A stretch of 64,000 nucleotides of DNA from Rana temporaria. Its lineage: Eukaryota > Chordata > Amphibia > Anura > Ranidae. Positions 31,866-42,516 of the stretch are shown in pieces. The notes under the pieces are model-generated. The model was not told the origin of the DNA. It did not search any database and saw nothing but the letters and a program-made list of their open reading frames with translations. The stretch is taken from NCBI RefSeq assembly GCF_905171775.1, contig NC_053489.1, positions 138,400,642-138,464,641 on the forward strand, read 5' to 3'. Positions within the stretch are counted from its first letter, which is position 1. The number at the start of each line of letters is the position of its first letter. Made by a program: the position numbers and the translations under genes.

Positions 31866-32589
31866 GGCCCGGATTCAAAGAGAATTGCGCTTTTTTTTTG
31901 CGGAGGCGCAGGGCAACGGAGCAAATTTGCTCCGCTGCCCTCGATTCACGGAGCAGTAGCTCCGTAAATTGCGAGGGTGCGCAGGCAAAATTGCCCGGCG
32001 CTAGAGCACGCAATTTAAATGATCCCGTAGGGGGCGGGAATCATTTAAATTAGGCGCGCTCCCGCGCCGAGCGTAGAGTGCATGCTCCGTCGGGAAACTT
32101 TCCCGACGTGCATTGCGGCAAATGACGTCGCAAGGACGTCATTTGCTTCAGTGTGAACGTGAATGGCGTCCAGCGCCATTCACGAATCACTTACGCAAAC
32201 GACGTAACATTCAAATATCGCGACGCGGGAACGACGGGTATCCTTTAGCATTGGCTGCCCCTACTATTAGAAGGGGCAGCCTTACGCTAAACACGCCGTA
32301 CGGAAACTACGTAACTTGCGTACGCAGGGCTCGCGCAACATTGTGAATCGGTGTTAGTATGCAATTTGCATACTATACACTGAGCACAATGGGAGTGCCC
32401 CCTAGCGGGCATCGCAAGAATACAGCCTAAAATATGCGTGGCATAAGAGCCTTATGCCACGCAGATTTTAGGCTGCAGTCAGCGTTACGATGTTCCTGAA
32501 TCAGGAGCACTCGTAACGCCGGAGCAAGTAAGCAATTGCGCTGTGTAACCTATGGTTACACAGGCGCAATTGCTTATTGAATCTGGGCC
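31866..32589 (+). mobile_element. MITE, GGCCCGGATTC family, 724 bp
   Basis: TIRs GGCCCGGATTCAAAGAG and TTGAATCTGGGCC. An internal palindrome AATGGCGTCCAGCGCCATT lies near 32,160. The interior is the inverse of 34,985-35,718, so the two copies are in opposite orientation 2.4 kb apart. Confidence 0.8.
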
Positions 32590-33419
32590 AAAGTTATTGG
32601 CAATTATTTTAGGATAGTGAATATCAACATAACTGTCTCATCTTCTGGAGTCTTGACTTTGCTTCTACTTTTTTTCACAACTATTATGCAAAAACCTACA
32701 TCGCTTTCTAAGCTTTATTATGTTAACATTTGATGACGAACATGTTCATAGACAGTAACACATTTGCCCTTTCAACTTGCAAATAAGCCTTGAAACCATG
32801 GAAATATGGTGTGTGTATATTCAGAAGGATCGACGGCAGTATAATTATGAGATAAAACTGCTTTAATTAAGTTTGATACTAAGGGAAGCTTAGCAGATAC
32901 AAAAGTCTTCAAGTCCTCTTAAAGAGGAAGTAAACTTCCTTTACTGCCTTTTACCTATAGGTAAGCCTATAATACGGCTCACCTATAGGTAGTGTAAATA
33001 TCTCCTAAACTTGCACTGTTTAGGAGATATTTACATTACATGCAGCCAGTGACATCACTGGCACATGCGCTCTGAAGAAATGGCCACCCGTGCTGTTCCT
33101 TCTGAACCCTGTGCCATGAACAGGCGGCTCCCGCATGCATGTGCAGGAGTGACGTCATCACGGCTCCGGCCAGTCACAGAGCAGGAGAACGCAAACCCAG
33201 AAGCAAGATGGGTGAAGATGGAAGCGGCTGCATCGCTGACATTGTGGCACTGGAACAGCTTAGTTTTAGGCTAAGTTTCACATAATGTGCTAGTATGTGA
33301 TGCATATTAGCACATTTTGACTTTATCTTGCAGGGGTGAAAAAACGTTCAGCGGTATACAACTAATTTAACAGCACAATTCAATTTTTTTACAGATTCAC
33401 AGGTGAAATAAAACGATAG
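32590..33419. other. Mostly unassigned; partial TTAA-type repeat
   Basis: From about 32,918, TTAAAGAGGAAGTAAACTTC looks like the left end of a TTAA-type MITE, with hairpins ACCTATAGGT...ACCTATAGGT and TCTCCTAAAC...GTTTAGGAGA (32,950-33,030). I see no matching right end. The remainder has no visible feature. Confidence 0.4.
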
Positions 33420-33423
33420 TTAA

Positions 33424-34292
33424 CCACTTGCCGACCACTGCACGCCAATATACGTAGACACAATGGCAACGGTGGGCAAATGTACGTACCTGTACGTCCC
33501 CTTTAAGAAGCTGCGCGGCAGGCACCTGGCAAAGGCAGAATGGGGAGATGCCTATGTAAACAAGGCATTTCCCTATTCTGCCTAGTGACAGGACAGTGAT
33601 CTACTGTTGCCAGTCATCGGGAGCAGTGATCTCTGTCATGTCACTGGTAGCCCATCCCCCCCACAGTTAGAATCACTCCCTAGGACACACTTAACCCCTT
33701 CATCGCCACCCTAGTGTTTAACCCCTTCCCTGCCAGTGTCAGTGCATTTTTATAGAACTGATTGTTGTATAAATGACAATGGTCCCAAAATAGCGTCAAT
33801 CGTGTCTGAGGTGTCCGCCATAATGTCGCAGTCACAATAAAAATTGCAGATCGCAGCCATTACTAATAAAAAATAAATAATAAAACAAAAGCCATAAATC
33901 TATCCCCTATTTTGTAGATCCTATAACTTTTGCACAAACCAATTAATATACGCTTATTGCGATTTTTCTACCTAAAATATGTAGAAGAATACATATTGAA
34001 AACATTTGTTTTTTTATATATTTTTGGGGGATATTTTCTATAGCAAAAAGTCAAAAATATTGCTTTTTTTCCAAAATTGTCGCTCTTTTTTTGTTTATAG
34101 CGCAAACAATAAAAACCGAATAGGTAATCAAATACCACCAAAAGAAAGCTCTATTTGTGGGGGGAAAAGGCGTAAATTTTGTTTGGGTACAATGTCACAC
34201 AACTGCGCAATTGTCAGTTAAAGCGACGCAGTGCCGTATCGCAAAAAGTGCTCTGGTCAGGAAGGGGGTAAATTCTTCAGAGGCTGAAGCAG
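33424..34292 (-). mobile_element. TTAA family A element, 869 bp
   Basis: Flanked by TTAA at 33,420-33,423 and 34,293-34,296. Same core as 4,063-5,060 in reverse orientation. Ends CCACTTGCCGACC and GAGGCTGAAGCAG. Non-coding. Confidence 0.85.
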
Positions 34293-34296
34293 TTAA

Positions 34297-34984
34297 TATT
34301 CATTTAGGATAGCCATGCACAGCCCCATTTAAGCATTGTCTGCAACAATTGGGCTTGCATAAAGATCAATCATGTGAGCTTATTCACTGTTGGAGGTGTC
34401 AGTGTACTTGCTAAAAGATGTTGGAGAAAAATCTGTCAACTTTTGGAAGGTGTCCCCTAACCTGTTGGTATGGGCTCATGGATAGCCTTCGTAAGAGATC
34501 ACTAATTTCTTCCAGATATTAGACACTGCATTTTTTCAAAACTAGCTGATGAACAAACCTGCAGATAGTAAAAAATTAGACCTTAAAACTCTCAAAAAGA
34601 GATTCTACGTCTTCTACAATTTATATTCTCTCCAAAACTGTTAAAAAAAAATACTTTGGATAAACCTTAAATGCATCCACTGGGGACCTCTGGCACCCCC
34701 GTATCAGCAGTACTCCTTCTGGGCTCTCAGTGGTAGCATTTGTGGCAGGTCTAGTTTGCCATTTGCACTTTGGAACCTCAGTAGTAAACTTAATTAAGAT
34801 TTTATCTTCATAAATCACCTGCTTTCGATCCTCCGAGAGGTTTTTATTAACTTACATCCCACTATATGCACACACAACTTATTTCCTTGGTTGCAACACT
34901 AATCTGAAAGTTGAAAGGGCAAATGTTTTACTATTTTTGAGCTTGTATATTAGTAAAGTAAATATAATAAAGGCAAGAAAGAGT
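34297..34984. other. Unassigned stretch
   Basis: AT-rich, no coding evidence, no terminal repeats seen. Confidence 0.4.
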
Positions 34985-35718
34985 GGCCCAGATTCAAAGA
35001 GCAATTGCGCCTGCGTAACCATAGTTACGCAGCGCAATTGCTTACTTGACCCGGCGTAACGACTTCTCCTGATTCAGAGAGCTTGTTACGCCGACTGCAG
35101 CCTAAGATATGCGTGGCATAAGGCTCTTATGCCCTCATACCTTAGGCTGCATTCTTACGCAGGCCGGTAGGTGGCGTTCCCGCTGTGGTCAGCGTGTAGT
35201 ATGCAAATTGCATACTAACGCCGATTCACAACGTTACGCGAGCCCTGCGTACGCAGCTTACGTCGTTTGCGTACGTCGGGTTTCGCGTAAGGCTGCACAT
35301 GCTAAAAGCAGGGGCAGCCAATGCTAAGGATACCCGTCGTTCCCGCGTCGCGAAATTTGAAATTTATGTAGTTTGCGTAAGTGAATCGTGAATGGCGCTG
35401 GACGCCATTCACGTTCACTTTGAAGCAAATGACGTCCTTGCGACGTCATTTGCCACAATGCACGTCGGGAAAGTTTCCCGACGGAGCATGCGCCCTACGC
35501 TCGGCGCGGGAACGCGCCTAATTTAAATGATTCCCGCCCCCTACGGGATCATTTAAATTGCGCGCGCTTACGCCAGGCATTTTGCCGGAGCGCACACGCA
35601 ATTTACGGAGCTACTGCTCCGTGAATCGAGGGTAGCGCAGAAAATTTGTGGGGGCGCAGGGCAAAAACGGTGCCCTGCGCCTACGTAAAAAATGCGCAAA
35701 TGTTACTGAATCTACCCC
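34985..35718 (-). mobile_element. MITE, inverted partner of 31,866-32,589
   Basis: Ends GGCCCAGATTCAAAGAG and CTGAATCTACCCC (diverged). Interior segments such as CATGCTAAAAGCAGGGGCAG and AATGGCGCTGGACGCCATT correspond to the other copy in reverse. Confidence 0.75.
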
Positions 35719-35816
35719 AGTATGTAAATATTTGAAAGCATTATGCTAGTTTTCAAAAATGCAAATTTCCATAAGTGAAGACATTTACTATTATATCCAG
35801 TTTCTTAAAATAACAC

Positions 35817-36437
35817 TGTAACGGAACCCCAAATGGGACAGGGGTTAAATCCGTACACGATATTCCATTCCACCCAAGACACCTTATCGACACTCCACAA
35901 TCAGGCTAACGAACACGACCGATAAGAATTCCCCCCAGAAACGAGACACACAGCTCTGGTTGAGGTTCAAAACAGGGAATGAATCTTTATTATCTGCACA
36001 TGGTAACACATTTCTCTTCAAAATACATCCCTCCCACCCTTGGGAAACAGGGTGGGTTAAATTGTCCAATGACAATGGTGATACAGGTCAGGTGTGTTCA
36101 AACTTCTCCTTCAGTAAACAGTCTTAGCAGGGGAGGGGGGTTTGCTGGAGTGATTCCCCCCCCCTTTCCTCACAGCAAGACACTTTAACATCCCATAATA
36201 GGTATTCAGACTGTCTACCAAGCTCCAATCCACATAGCAGACTTAATTACCACAATAGACAATGAAATGCAATCACACCCCACCCCTTTCATCACAGCAA
36301 GCTTACTAGTATACATCAGCCAACACACAATATATATATATACAATATATACAATATCTGACTGCATTAAATGTGACTAGCACAGACAATAGTGGGGTTC
36401 TCATTCACCCTGTGCCCCTAAAGTCACTCCTGTTACA
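35817..36437 (-). repeat. 3' LTR of the Gmr1-like/TLE5 element
   Basis: 621 bp. The adjacent interior has the purine-rich tract AAGGAGGGAGCCA (element strand) expected before a 3' LTR. A short TA dinucleotide microsatellite near 36,331 is one repeat block longer than in the other LTR. Confidence 0.9.
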
Positions 36438-36568
36438 TGGCTCCCTCCTTGTGGAACACTCTGGCAGACCCAGCTTGATCATTTTCGGGTCAACTTGGGG
36501 ATGTCCGGAACTAGGAGGCCGGGATAACGTCTGTTTGCCGGCATAAACCATCAGCATTGCCATCTGGC

Positions 36569-37027
36569 TTACCAGGTCGGTAGCTGATGGTGAAGGTGAA
36601 TAATGGAGTTCAGCTCTGGAACAGTCACTTGCTTTGCTCTCTCAATGGCTCCCAAAACCTGTTGCTGATGCTCTTGGGACAGATAAGGCACCACCTGGAT
36701 GCAAATCCCATTTAATCTTTTGACAATTTCCACCTGTTTGTGCATTTCAATGTTCAAGCCACGGGACATCTCATAATACATGATATAGTGTCGTTGCATC
36801 TCTGATTTCTCGCTGGCCAACTTGTCACATTCCCATTTTAGACTGTGACATTGTGCTGGATCTACAGTACATGTCGGGGAAGGTAGTCTTACCCGGGTCT
36901 CAGCAGCAAGCGAGTTGGTTCCAGCAACGCGGGTCTGGGCACAGGTAGTCACTGTGTGGGCTTCAGCGGGGCACATCGGGGCGTACGCAAGAAATAAGGG
37001 GGGCCAAATCATTCCCCAGTAGTACAT
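36569..37027 (-). CDS. TLE5-like (captured fragment): Captured TLE5/Groucho Q-domain segment in retrotransposon ORF
   Basis: Open frame of 152 codons. About 60 residues continue the protease-end/linker of the retroelement. From about 36,865 to 36,600 (roughly 85 residues) the sequence reads as the Q domain of Groucho/TLE: LASEKSEMQRHY, YEMSRGLNIEMHKQ, IVKRLNGIC and YLSQEHQQQVLGAIERAKQV are visible. CDK before LASEK, IVKRLNGIC and LGAIERAKQV favour TLE5 (AES) over TLE1-4. In vertebrates the Q domain forms coiled-coil tetramers and contacts TCF/LEF; TLE5 lacks the WD40 part and modulates co-repression. Here the segment starts inside the QAQYHS region and ends just after ELNSII, without introns, consistent with capture from mRNA. 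It is one frame off from gag-protease, overlapping its end, and has no internal stop. Whether any protein is made is unknown. Confidence 0.85.
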   Translation of the reverse strand: MYYWGMIWPPLFLAYAPMCPAEAHTVTTCAQTRVAGTNSLAAETRVRLPSPTCTVDPAQCHSLKWECDKLASEKSEMQRHYIMYYEMSRGLNIEMHKQVEIVKRLNGICIQVVPYLSQEHQQQVLGAIERAKQVTVPELNSIIHLHHQLPTW

Positions 37028-38120
37028 CTGCTGGCAAATCCTTCATCACCCCCACATTCACATGTCCCGAACCAACCCCCCAATCCAGGTGAACCCGGGC
37101 AACGGGTAGCCGGAAGACGGTGCCTCCCGCTACTCTTACGGCTACGGTGTCTCCGGTGTGCTGGCTCTCTGGGATGAGTTTCTTCTGTAGCAGGGTCATC
37201 GTGGCCCCAGAATCGCGTAGTCCATTGGCTACCTTTCCATTGACCCAGACAGTCTGCCTGTGTTGCTGTCTGTTGTCCTGGTTAGCTGCTTGTATCGGAT
37301 CTGCCTCGTGCAGAACGTCCCAATGTTCTTCCTCCTCAACGCAGTGGGCCGCAGGCATGGGTGTGCGGGGATTCCCCCTTTCTGGCTGTCTCCATGACTG
37401 TGACTGCCTGGGTGGATTCAATGGACAGTCTAGCTTTCTGTGTCCTAGCTGTTTACACCCAAAACACCTGATGGACTGTGAGTAGTCCTGGGAGTTGAAC
37501 CTAGGCTTCTGAGGATAAGTGGCCGCTGGAGGTGGTGTTGTAGGACTGTCCGACTGGGGTTTGTAGGCAATAGGCGGCGGGGGTGCCGCTGATCCATAAT
37601 CCACCCGAGCTGTGGTCTTGACCACAGAGTTGTCCAGTTTGCGGGCGTCTGTGTATTCGTCCGCCAGGCGAGCTGCTTCAGACAAGGAGAAAGGGTTTCT
37701 GTCCCGGACCCATTCTCTGACTTCCCGGGACAGTTTGTCAAAGAAGTGCTCCAGCAGGAACACCTGCAGCACCTCTTCCCCGGATTCTGATTGGCATCCA
37801 TCGACCCAGTGGGATGCTGTGCGGTGTAGGCGGCATGCCCACTCGGTATATGAGTCTCCAGTCTGCTTGCTCGTCTCTCGGAACCGCCTCCGGTATGCCT
37901 CTGGTGTGACGGCATACCTGGCCAAAAGTGCTTCATTTACCAGTCCATAGTTCATAATATCCTTGTCTGGAATGGCCCTGAACGCTTCACTGGCCCGGCC
38001 GGACAATTTCTCAGACAAAATGGTAACCCATTCCTCTGTGGGCACCCGGTGTAGGGCACATTGCCGTTCAAAATCAGCAAGGTACCCATCAATCTCCCCT
38101 TCAGTTTCAATGAAGTTCTT
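36963..38120 (-). pseudogene. Gmr1-like gag (SCAN-like) and protease
   Basis: Continues gag after the nested TTAA element (codon at 38,120). YLADFERQCALHRVP and YRRRFRETSKQTGDSYTEWA with VFLLEHFFDKLSREVREWVR form the SCAN-like capsid C-terminal region, typical of Gmr1-type gags. A CX2CX4HX4C knuckle (CFGCKQLGHRKLDC) lies at 37,425-37,466. A protease-like DSG follows (LRDSGATMTLL, about 37,206-37,216), with VLLGNDL near the end. The frame stops at 36,963 next to a C run, so an indel shifted it out of the downstream frame carrying the TLE5 segment. The first 47 residues of the raw open frame come from the TTAA element and are excluded. Confidence 0.85.
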
Positions 38121-38122
38121 AA

Positions 38123-39131
38123 CCACTTGCTTACTGGGCACATAAACCCCCTTCGTTCCCAGGCGAAATCTCAGCGTCCGGCACTGCGTCGCTTTAACTG
38201 ACAATTGCGCGGTCGTGCGACGTGGCTCCCAAACAAAATTGGCGTCCTTTTTTCCCCGCAAATAGAGCTTTCTTTTGGTGGTATTTGATCACCTCTGCGG
38301 TTTTTATTTTTTGCGCTATAAACAAAATAAGAGCAACAATTTAAAAAAAATATATATTTTTTTTACTTGTTGCTATAATAAATATCCCAATTTTTTTTTT
38401 AAAAAACTATTTTTTTTCTCAGTTAAGGCCGATACGTATTTTTCGACGTATTTTTGTAAAAAAAAAAAAAAAATCACAATAAGCGACTGGTTTGCGCAAA
38501 AGTTATAGCGCCTACAAAATGGGGAACAGAATTATGATTTTTTTTATTATATTTTTTTTTACTAGTAATGGCGGCGATCTGCGATTTTTATTGGGACTGG
38601 GATATTGCGGCGGACGTATCGGACACTTTTGACACAAATTTGGCGCCATTCACATTTATACGGCGATCAGTGCTATAAAAATGCACTAATTACTGTATAA
38701 ATGTGACTGGCAGTGAAGGGGTTAACACTAGGGGGTGAGGAAGGGGTTAAATGTGTAGCCTGGGTGTGTTATAACTGTGTGGGGGGAGGGGGGTGACTGG
38801 GGGAGGGGACCGATGCTGTGTCTCTATGTACAAGAGACACAGATCGGTCTCCTCTCCTCTGACAGCACGTGGAGCTCTGTGTTTACACACAGAGCTCCAC
38901 GTCCCTGCTGTCACCTGCCGTGTCACCGACGATCGCGTGTACCCGGCGGACATCGCGGCCGCCAGGTACACGCATCGGGTCTTCGGCGATGCGTCGGGAC
39001 AGTTTTTACCCGCCGCGCGCCACCCAGTGGCGCGCGCGGGTAATGCACATAAAGGCCGTTTTTAAACGGCCACTTGGCACTTGAGAGCCGCGCTGCGGAC
39101 GTATTTCGTCTATAGCGCGGATCTCAAGTGG
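38123..39131 (+). mobile_element. TTAA family A element, 1,009 bp
   Basis: Flanked by TTAA at 38,119-38,122 and 39,132-39,135. Ends CCACTTGCTTACTGGG and ATCTCAAGTGG. Same family and similar full length as 4,063-5,060. It splits gag, whose frame reads on in phase across the site if the element and one TTAA are disregarded. Confidence 0.88.
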
Positions 39132-39135
39132 TTAA

Positions 39136-39493
39136 AAGCAGCAAAATGTATCTTTCTCCTTTCAGTTGGTGCTGCTGTGACTTCTGCTGCTGCAGAACGT
39201 CTTTGCTGTAGCCAATTTGCATCCACAGCAGCTATAACTCGGTCTATGATCTCCGGTGGAGGATTAGGACCATAGTGTGCCAGTCTTAGCTTAACAGCCC
39301 GATCAAAACTTTCTTCCTCCGGGGTCCTGTCTGTTACGCTGGGCCTTTCCGTTATGTTGGGTCTTTCCGCTCCATCCATTTGGACAAGTTCTGTGATCAC
39401 GTCCATCTTCTTATGGTTTCTGGCTGCTCTGCCCCGGCTCTCCAGTAAGTCCTTGAGGGTAGAGAGCTTCAGCCGTTCCTACTGTGTCTCCAT
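39136..39493 (-). pseudogene. Gmr1-like gag, N-terminal part
   Basis: A start codon at 39,493 is followed four codons later by TAG (39,479-39,481), then by LKLSTLKDLLESRG and MDVITELVQMDGAERP. The Met at 39,406 could restart translation downstream of the stop. KIHFAAF abuts the TTAA insertion, and the coding resumes at 38,120. N-terminal matrix-like region of the gag; the early stop may be tolerated if initiation is internal. Confidence 0.75.
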
Positions 39494-39534
39494 TGTCCTG
39501 TGTCCTTGTAGCTGTCCTTTAAGGCTGTGGGATC

Positions 39535-39552
39535 ATCCCACCGCTGCCACCA
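39535..39552 (-). promoter_or_regulatory. Primer binding site, tRNA-Leu type
   Basis: Element-strand sequence TGGTGGCAGCGGTGGGAT starts two bases after the 5' LTR. It complements the 3' end of vertebrate tRNA-Leu (…ATCCCACCGCTGCCACCA), as I recall that tRNA. It marks minus-strand polarity and LTR-type priming. Confidence 0.8.
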
Positions 39553-39554
39553 AT

Positions 39555-40168
39555 TGTAACGGAACCCCAAATGGGACAGGGGTTAAATCCGTACACGATA
39601 CTCCATTCCACCCAAGACACCTTATCGACACTCCACAATCAGGCTAACGAACACGACCGATAAGAATTCCCCCCAGAAACGAGACACACAGCTCTGGTTG
39701 AGGTTCAAAACAGGGAATGAATCTTTATTATCTGCACATGGTAACACATTTCTCTTCAAAATACATCCCTCCCACCCTTGGGAAACAGGGTGGGTTAAAT
39801 TGTCCAATGACAATGGTGATACAGTTCAGGTGTGTTCAAACTTCTCCTTCAGTAAACAGTCTTAGCAGGGGAGGGGGGTTTGCTGGAGTGATTCCCCCCC
39901 CCCCTTTCCTCACAGCAAGACACTTTAACATCCCATAATAGGTATTCAGACTGTCTACCAAGCTCCAATCCACATAGCAGACTTAATTACCACAATAGAC
40001 AATGGAATGCAATCACACCCCACCCCTTTCATCACAGCAAGCTTACTAGTATACATCAGCCAACACACAATATATATATATACAATATCTGACCGCATTA
40101 AATGTGACTAGCACAGACCATAGTGGGGTTCTCATTCACCCTGTGCCCCTAAAGTCACTCCTGTTACA
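39555..40168 (-). repeat. 5' LTR of the Gmr1-like/TLE5 element
   Basis: 614 bp, over 99% alike to the 3' LTR apart from microsatellite and C-run length. Confidence 0.9.
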
Positions 40169-40173
40169 AACAC

Positions 40174-41176
40174 TATATCATAGCTTGCAAAATTATTTAT
40201 CTAAGCAAACACTCACTTCTGTACTTCCTCTGTGTCTTACTTATGTGTTGTTACATCAGTTTTAGCTAGGAGTACTACCACAAGGTGACATTCGCATTGG
40301 TAATGCGGAAAAGTTTCACATATGATGCATAAAATATTTTTATAAAAAAAAAACATAGGAGTCGGATTGTATTATCATGATTGAAAGTTTCCTTGTACTA
40401 GTGGGATGTTTGGCCTTTATACAGACTAATGTGGCAAAGCAAGTTCCTAGAAAGCCAAACTGGAAGCTATTTTTTAATGACACCCAAAGCCACAATTAAT
40501 AAACATCCTTTAATGATGACTTCTTGATGAAGCATGATCATTAGACATTTACCTCAATGCTTGCTGTAATCATATTAATGAGTGGTGAGTTTCATATCTT
40601 GACACAACCTACAATAGCCAGCTCAGTAGATTGCTTTAAAAAAGACCTGAATTCTTTCCTAAATGTACATAATATAACTGGATACTAACTTTTTTTTTTT
40701 TTTTTCAAAAATGTTATTTTACTCGAAAGGCAGATTCCATGGTATCAAAAAACAATGGTACGGAATTTTATATTATAACACAACAGTATATGGAATACAC
40801 AATGGGCAAAGCAGATACAGTATGGATACGAACATTTGTAGTGCTACCCCCGGAGGAGCCGCTTAATGTATGTTTGGTTCTGTACTCTGCCTCTCAACCC
40901 CAAGAACAGTCCCAACCCCTCTAGCACACCTGTTTGATAATATTAGTGTGGGACCCAGCAACAGAGAGAAAACACAATAATGATAAACCATGAAGTATAT
41001 TTACTGAGGCCCTGGGTTCCGTCACTTTGTCAGCTGTGGTAGTAAATAGAGACTCACACACAATATCAATGAACCACTTGTAAATGTTTACTATGGTAAA
41101 GAATATCATAAGAAAATGGTATGAGTAACAGATTAATAAACACAGGTTATGATTGGCAGGAGGTATTTGTTCAATG
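40174..41176. other. Mostly unassigned, with a CR1 3' scrap
   Basis: 40,609-40,688 (plus strand) matches the last codons and stop of CR1 ORF2 (AGTAGATTGCTTTAAAAAAG), a tiny fragment of the family at 2,440. A 15-T run at about 40,690 may be the poly(A) of a minus-strand retroposed sequence. The rest shows no coding signal. Confidence 0.5.
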
Positions 41177-41180
41177 CAAT

Positions 41181-42239
41181 TGTAGCGCCCCCTTACTTTC
41201 AGTATGGGCACTACGCTAAAGTTAGTGGGGAATGGGAGAGTTATTTTGCTCCCTTTTTACAATTTGTTAAATTGCAGGGCTGCTGCCCTTTCAGAACTGT
41301 CTTGTAGGTCAGTCTGCGTTTCAGGGGTGCGTTTCCACCTCTGGACGACAGTTGGCGCTAGACAGGTTCTGGCAGAGCCACTTTTCCCCAGCAGCCAATT
41401 AGAGGAGTTTTTCAATCGCTGGGCATGCTGGGGAGGGGTATATCTGTGGCAGACGCCATTTGTGTTCTCTTTGCGGGGTCCAAGTTCCAGGTGCGGCATC
41501 CACCTTCAGGGTGCGCGCATACCCCGCCAACATGGCCTACCTGGCCGGAGTTGCGCACCATGCGGAGCTTCATCCTGATGATGAAAGGGGCCCCAGCAAC
41601 TTGCTGGGTCCCAACCTTTGCTAAGAGGATCCTAAGCTGAGAGCTGTGCGGTGGGGAATCGGCTCAGGGAGAACCCAGAGAGAGGTTATCCAGGAGGCCT
41701 GAACGAACCATCGGGGATCTGGTCACCCAGATACTGACAGGTATATTGCAGCTGTCAACCGGTGACCTTAACTGAAATTTACTGGGAGGATTCGCTCAAT
41801 CCAATTATTGCACCCTAAATCGCTAGGCCTGTGGCAGAGGTCCAGAGTCAGGCCTGTGGCAGAGGTCTGTTCCTCCCAGCGATTTGCAAGTGACACTTCG
41901 GCTGCCAGGCTTGTGACAGAAGTCTGTCCGGGGGCACTTTACCCACTCTGGCTAGTGTGCGACGAACTGATCTTATTATTACAGAGAGCAGGACTGCTCT
42001 TTTCCATATCCAAGGCCTGATACTAAAGTTGTTCTCATGCTTCATCAACCTTTCCTGTCTTGTCTTATGTTGATGTTGGCCATGTTGGGCCTTGGAATAA
42101 AGCATTGAAAAAATCCAATTGATGACTGGACCTTCGCTCATTGCCTCAACTCACTAGCATCACCCCTAGACACCCTGCAAGGTAACTCAATACGCCGATC
42201 CCACAAACAACCAGCGGCTCCTGCGGGGGTAGCGCTACA
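41181..42239 (+). mobile_element. Solo LTR, 1,059 bp, 4-bp target duplication
   Basis: TGTAGCGCCCCC...GGGTAGCGCTACA, flanked by CAAT at 41,177-41,180 and 42,240-42,243. AATAAAGCATTG near 42,103 is the poly(A) signal. Same family as 11,575-13,268. Unusually long terminal inverted repeats (TGTAGCGC/GCGCTACA). Superfamily not determined: 4-bp duplications occur in some retrovirus-like and gypsy elements. Confidence 0.85.
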
Positions 42240-42516
42240 CAATAATATCATACACTTGTACCCAGTAACCACCTAATGGGGGTATAGGTGAACAGGCGCA
42301 CAGGGGGATAAATCCTCAATACTTTTAACACATGTATTGAATACCTTCCCACTGAGGCCTCAGCACACAGACCAATGCACACGGAATTTGCACAACAGTG
42401 AATACAGTAATACAATGCAAGTTCTAACAAAGGTTGCAGTTCAGAGCAGTTCTCCAATGTAGAGCTTTGTAAAGGAATAAAGCGATGAATGTCTCTCAGA
42501 TTCCAATTTGTCTTAA

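Larger units (their letters stand above)
35817..40168 (-). mobile_element. Gmr1-like Ty3/gypsy element with captured TLE5 sequence replacing pol
   Basis: LTRs 35,817-36,437 and 39,555-40,168 (TGTAACGG...CTGTTACA) with duplication AACAC at 35,812-35,816 and 40,169-40,173. I count about five LTR substitutions plus small indels, under 1% divergence. Minus-strand order: 5' LTR, tRNA-Leu-type primer site, gag with SCAN-like domain, zinc knuckle, protease, then a Groucho/TLE Q-domain segment, polypurine tract, 3' LTR. Integrase, RT and RNase H are absent. A TTAA element interrupts gag. The protein-level relative at 58,416-64,000 keeps integrase and RT. Confidence 0.88.

Noticed and set aside
36569..36875. 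A genuine host TLE5 exon at this place
   Set aside because: It sits between paired LTRs with target duplications, directly against retroelement protease and polypurine sequence, and lacks splice sites at the edges of the similarity.
39535..39552. tRNA gene fragment
   Set aside because: Only 18 bases complementary to a tRNA 3' end and placed next to an LTR: a primer binding site.
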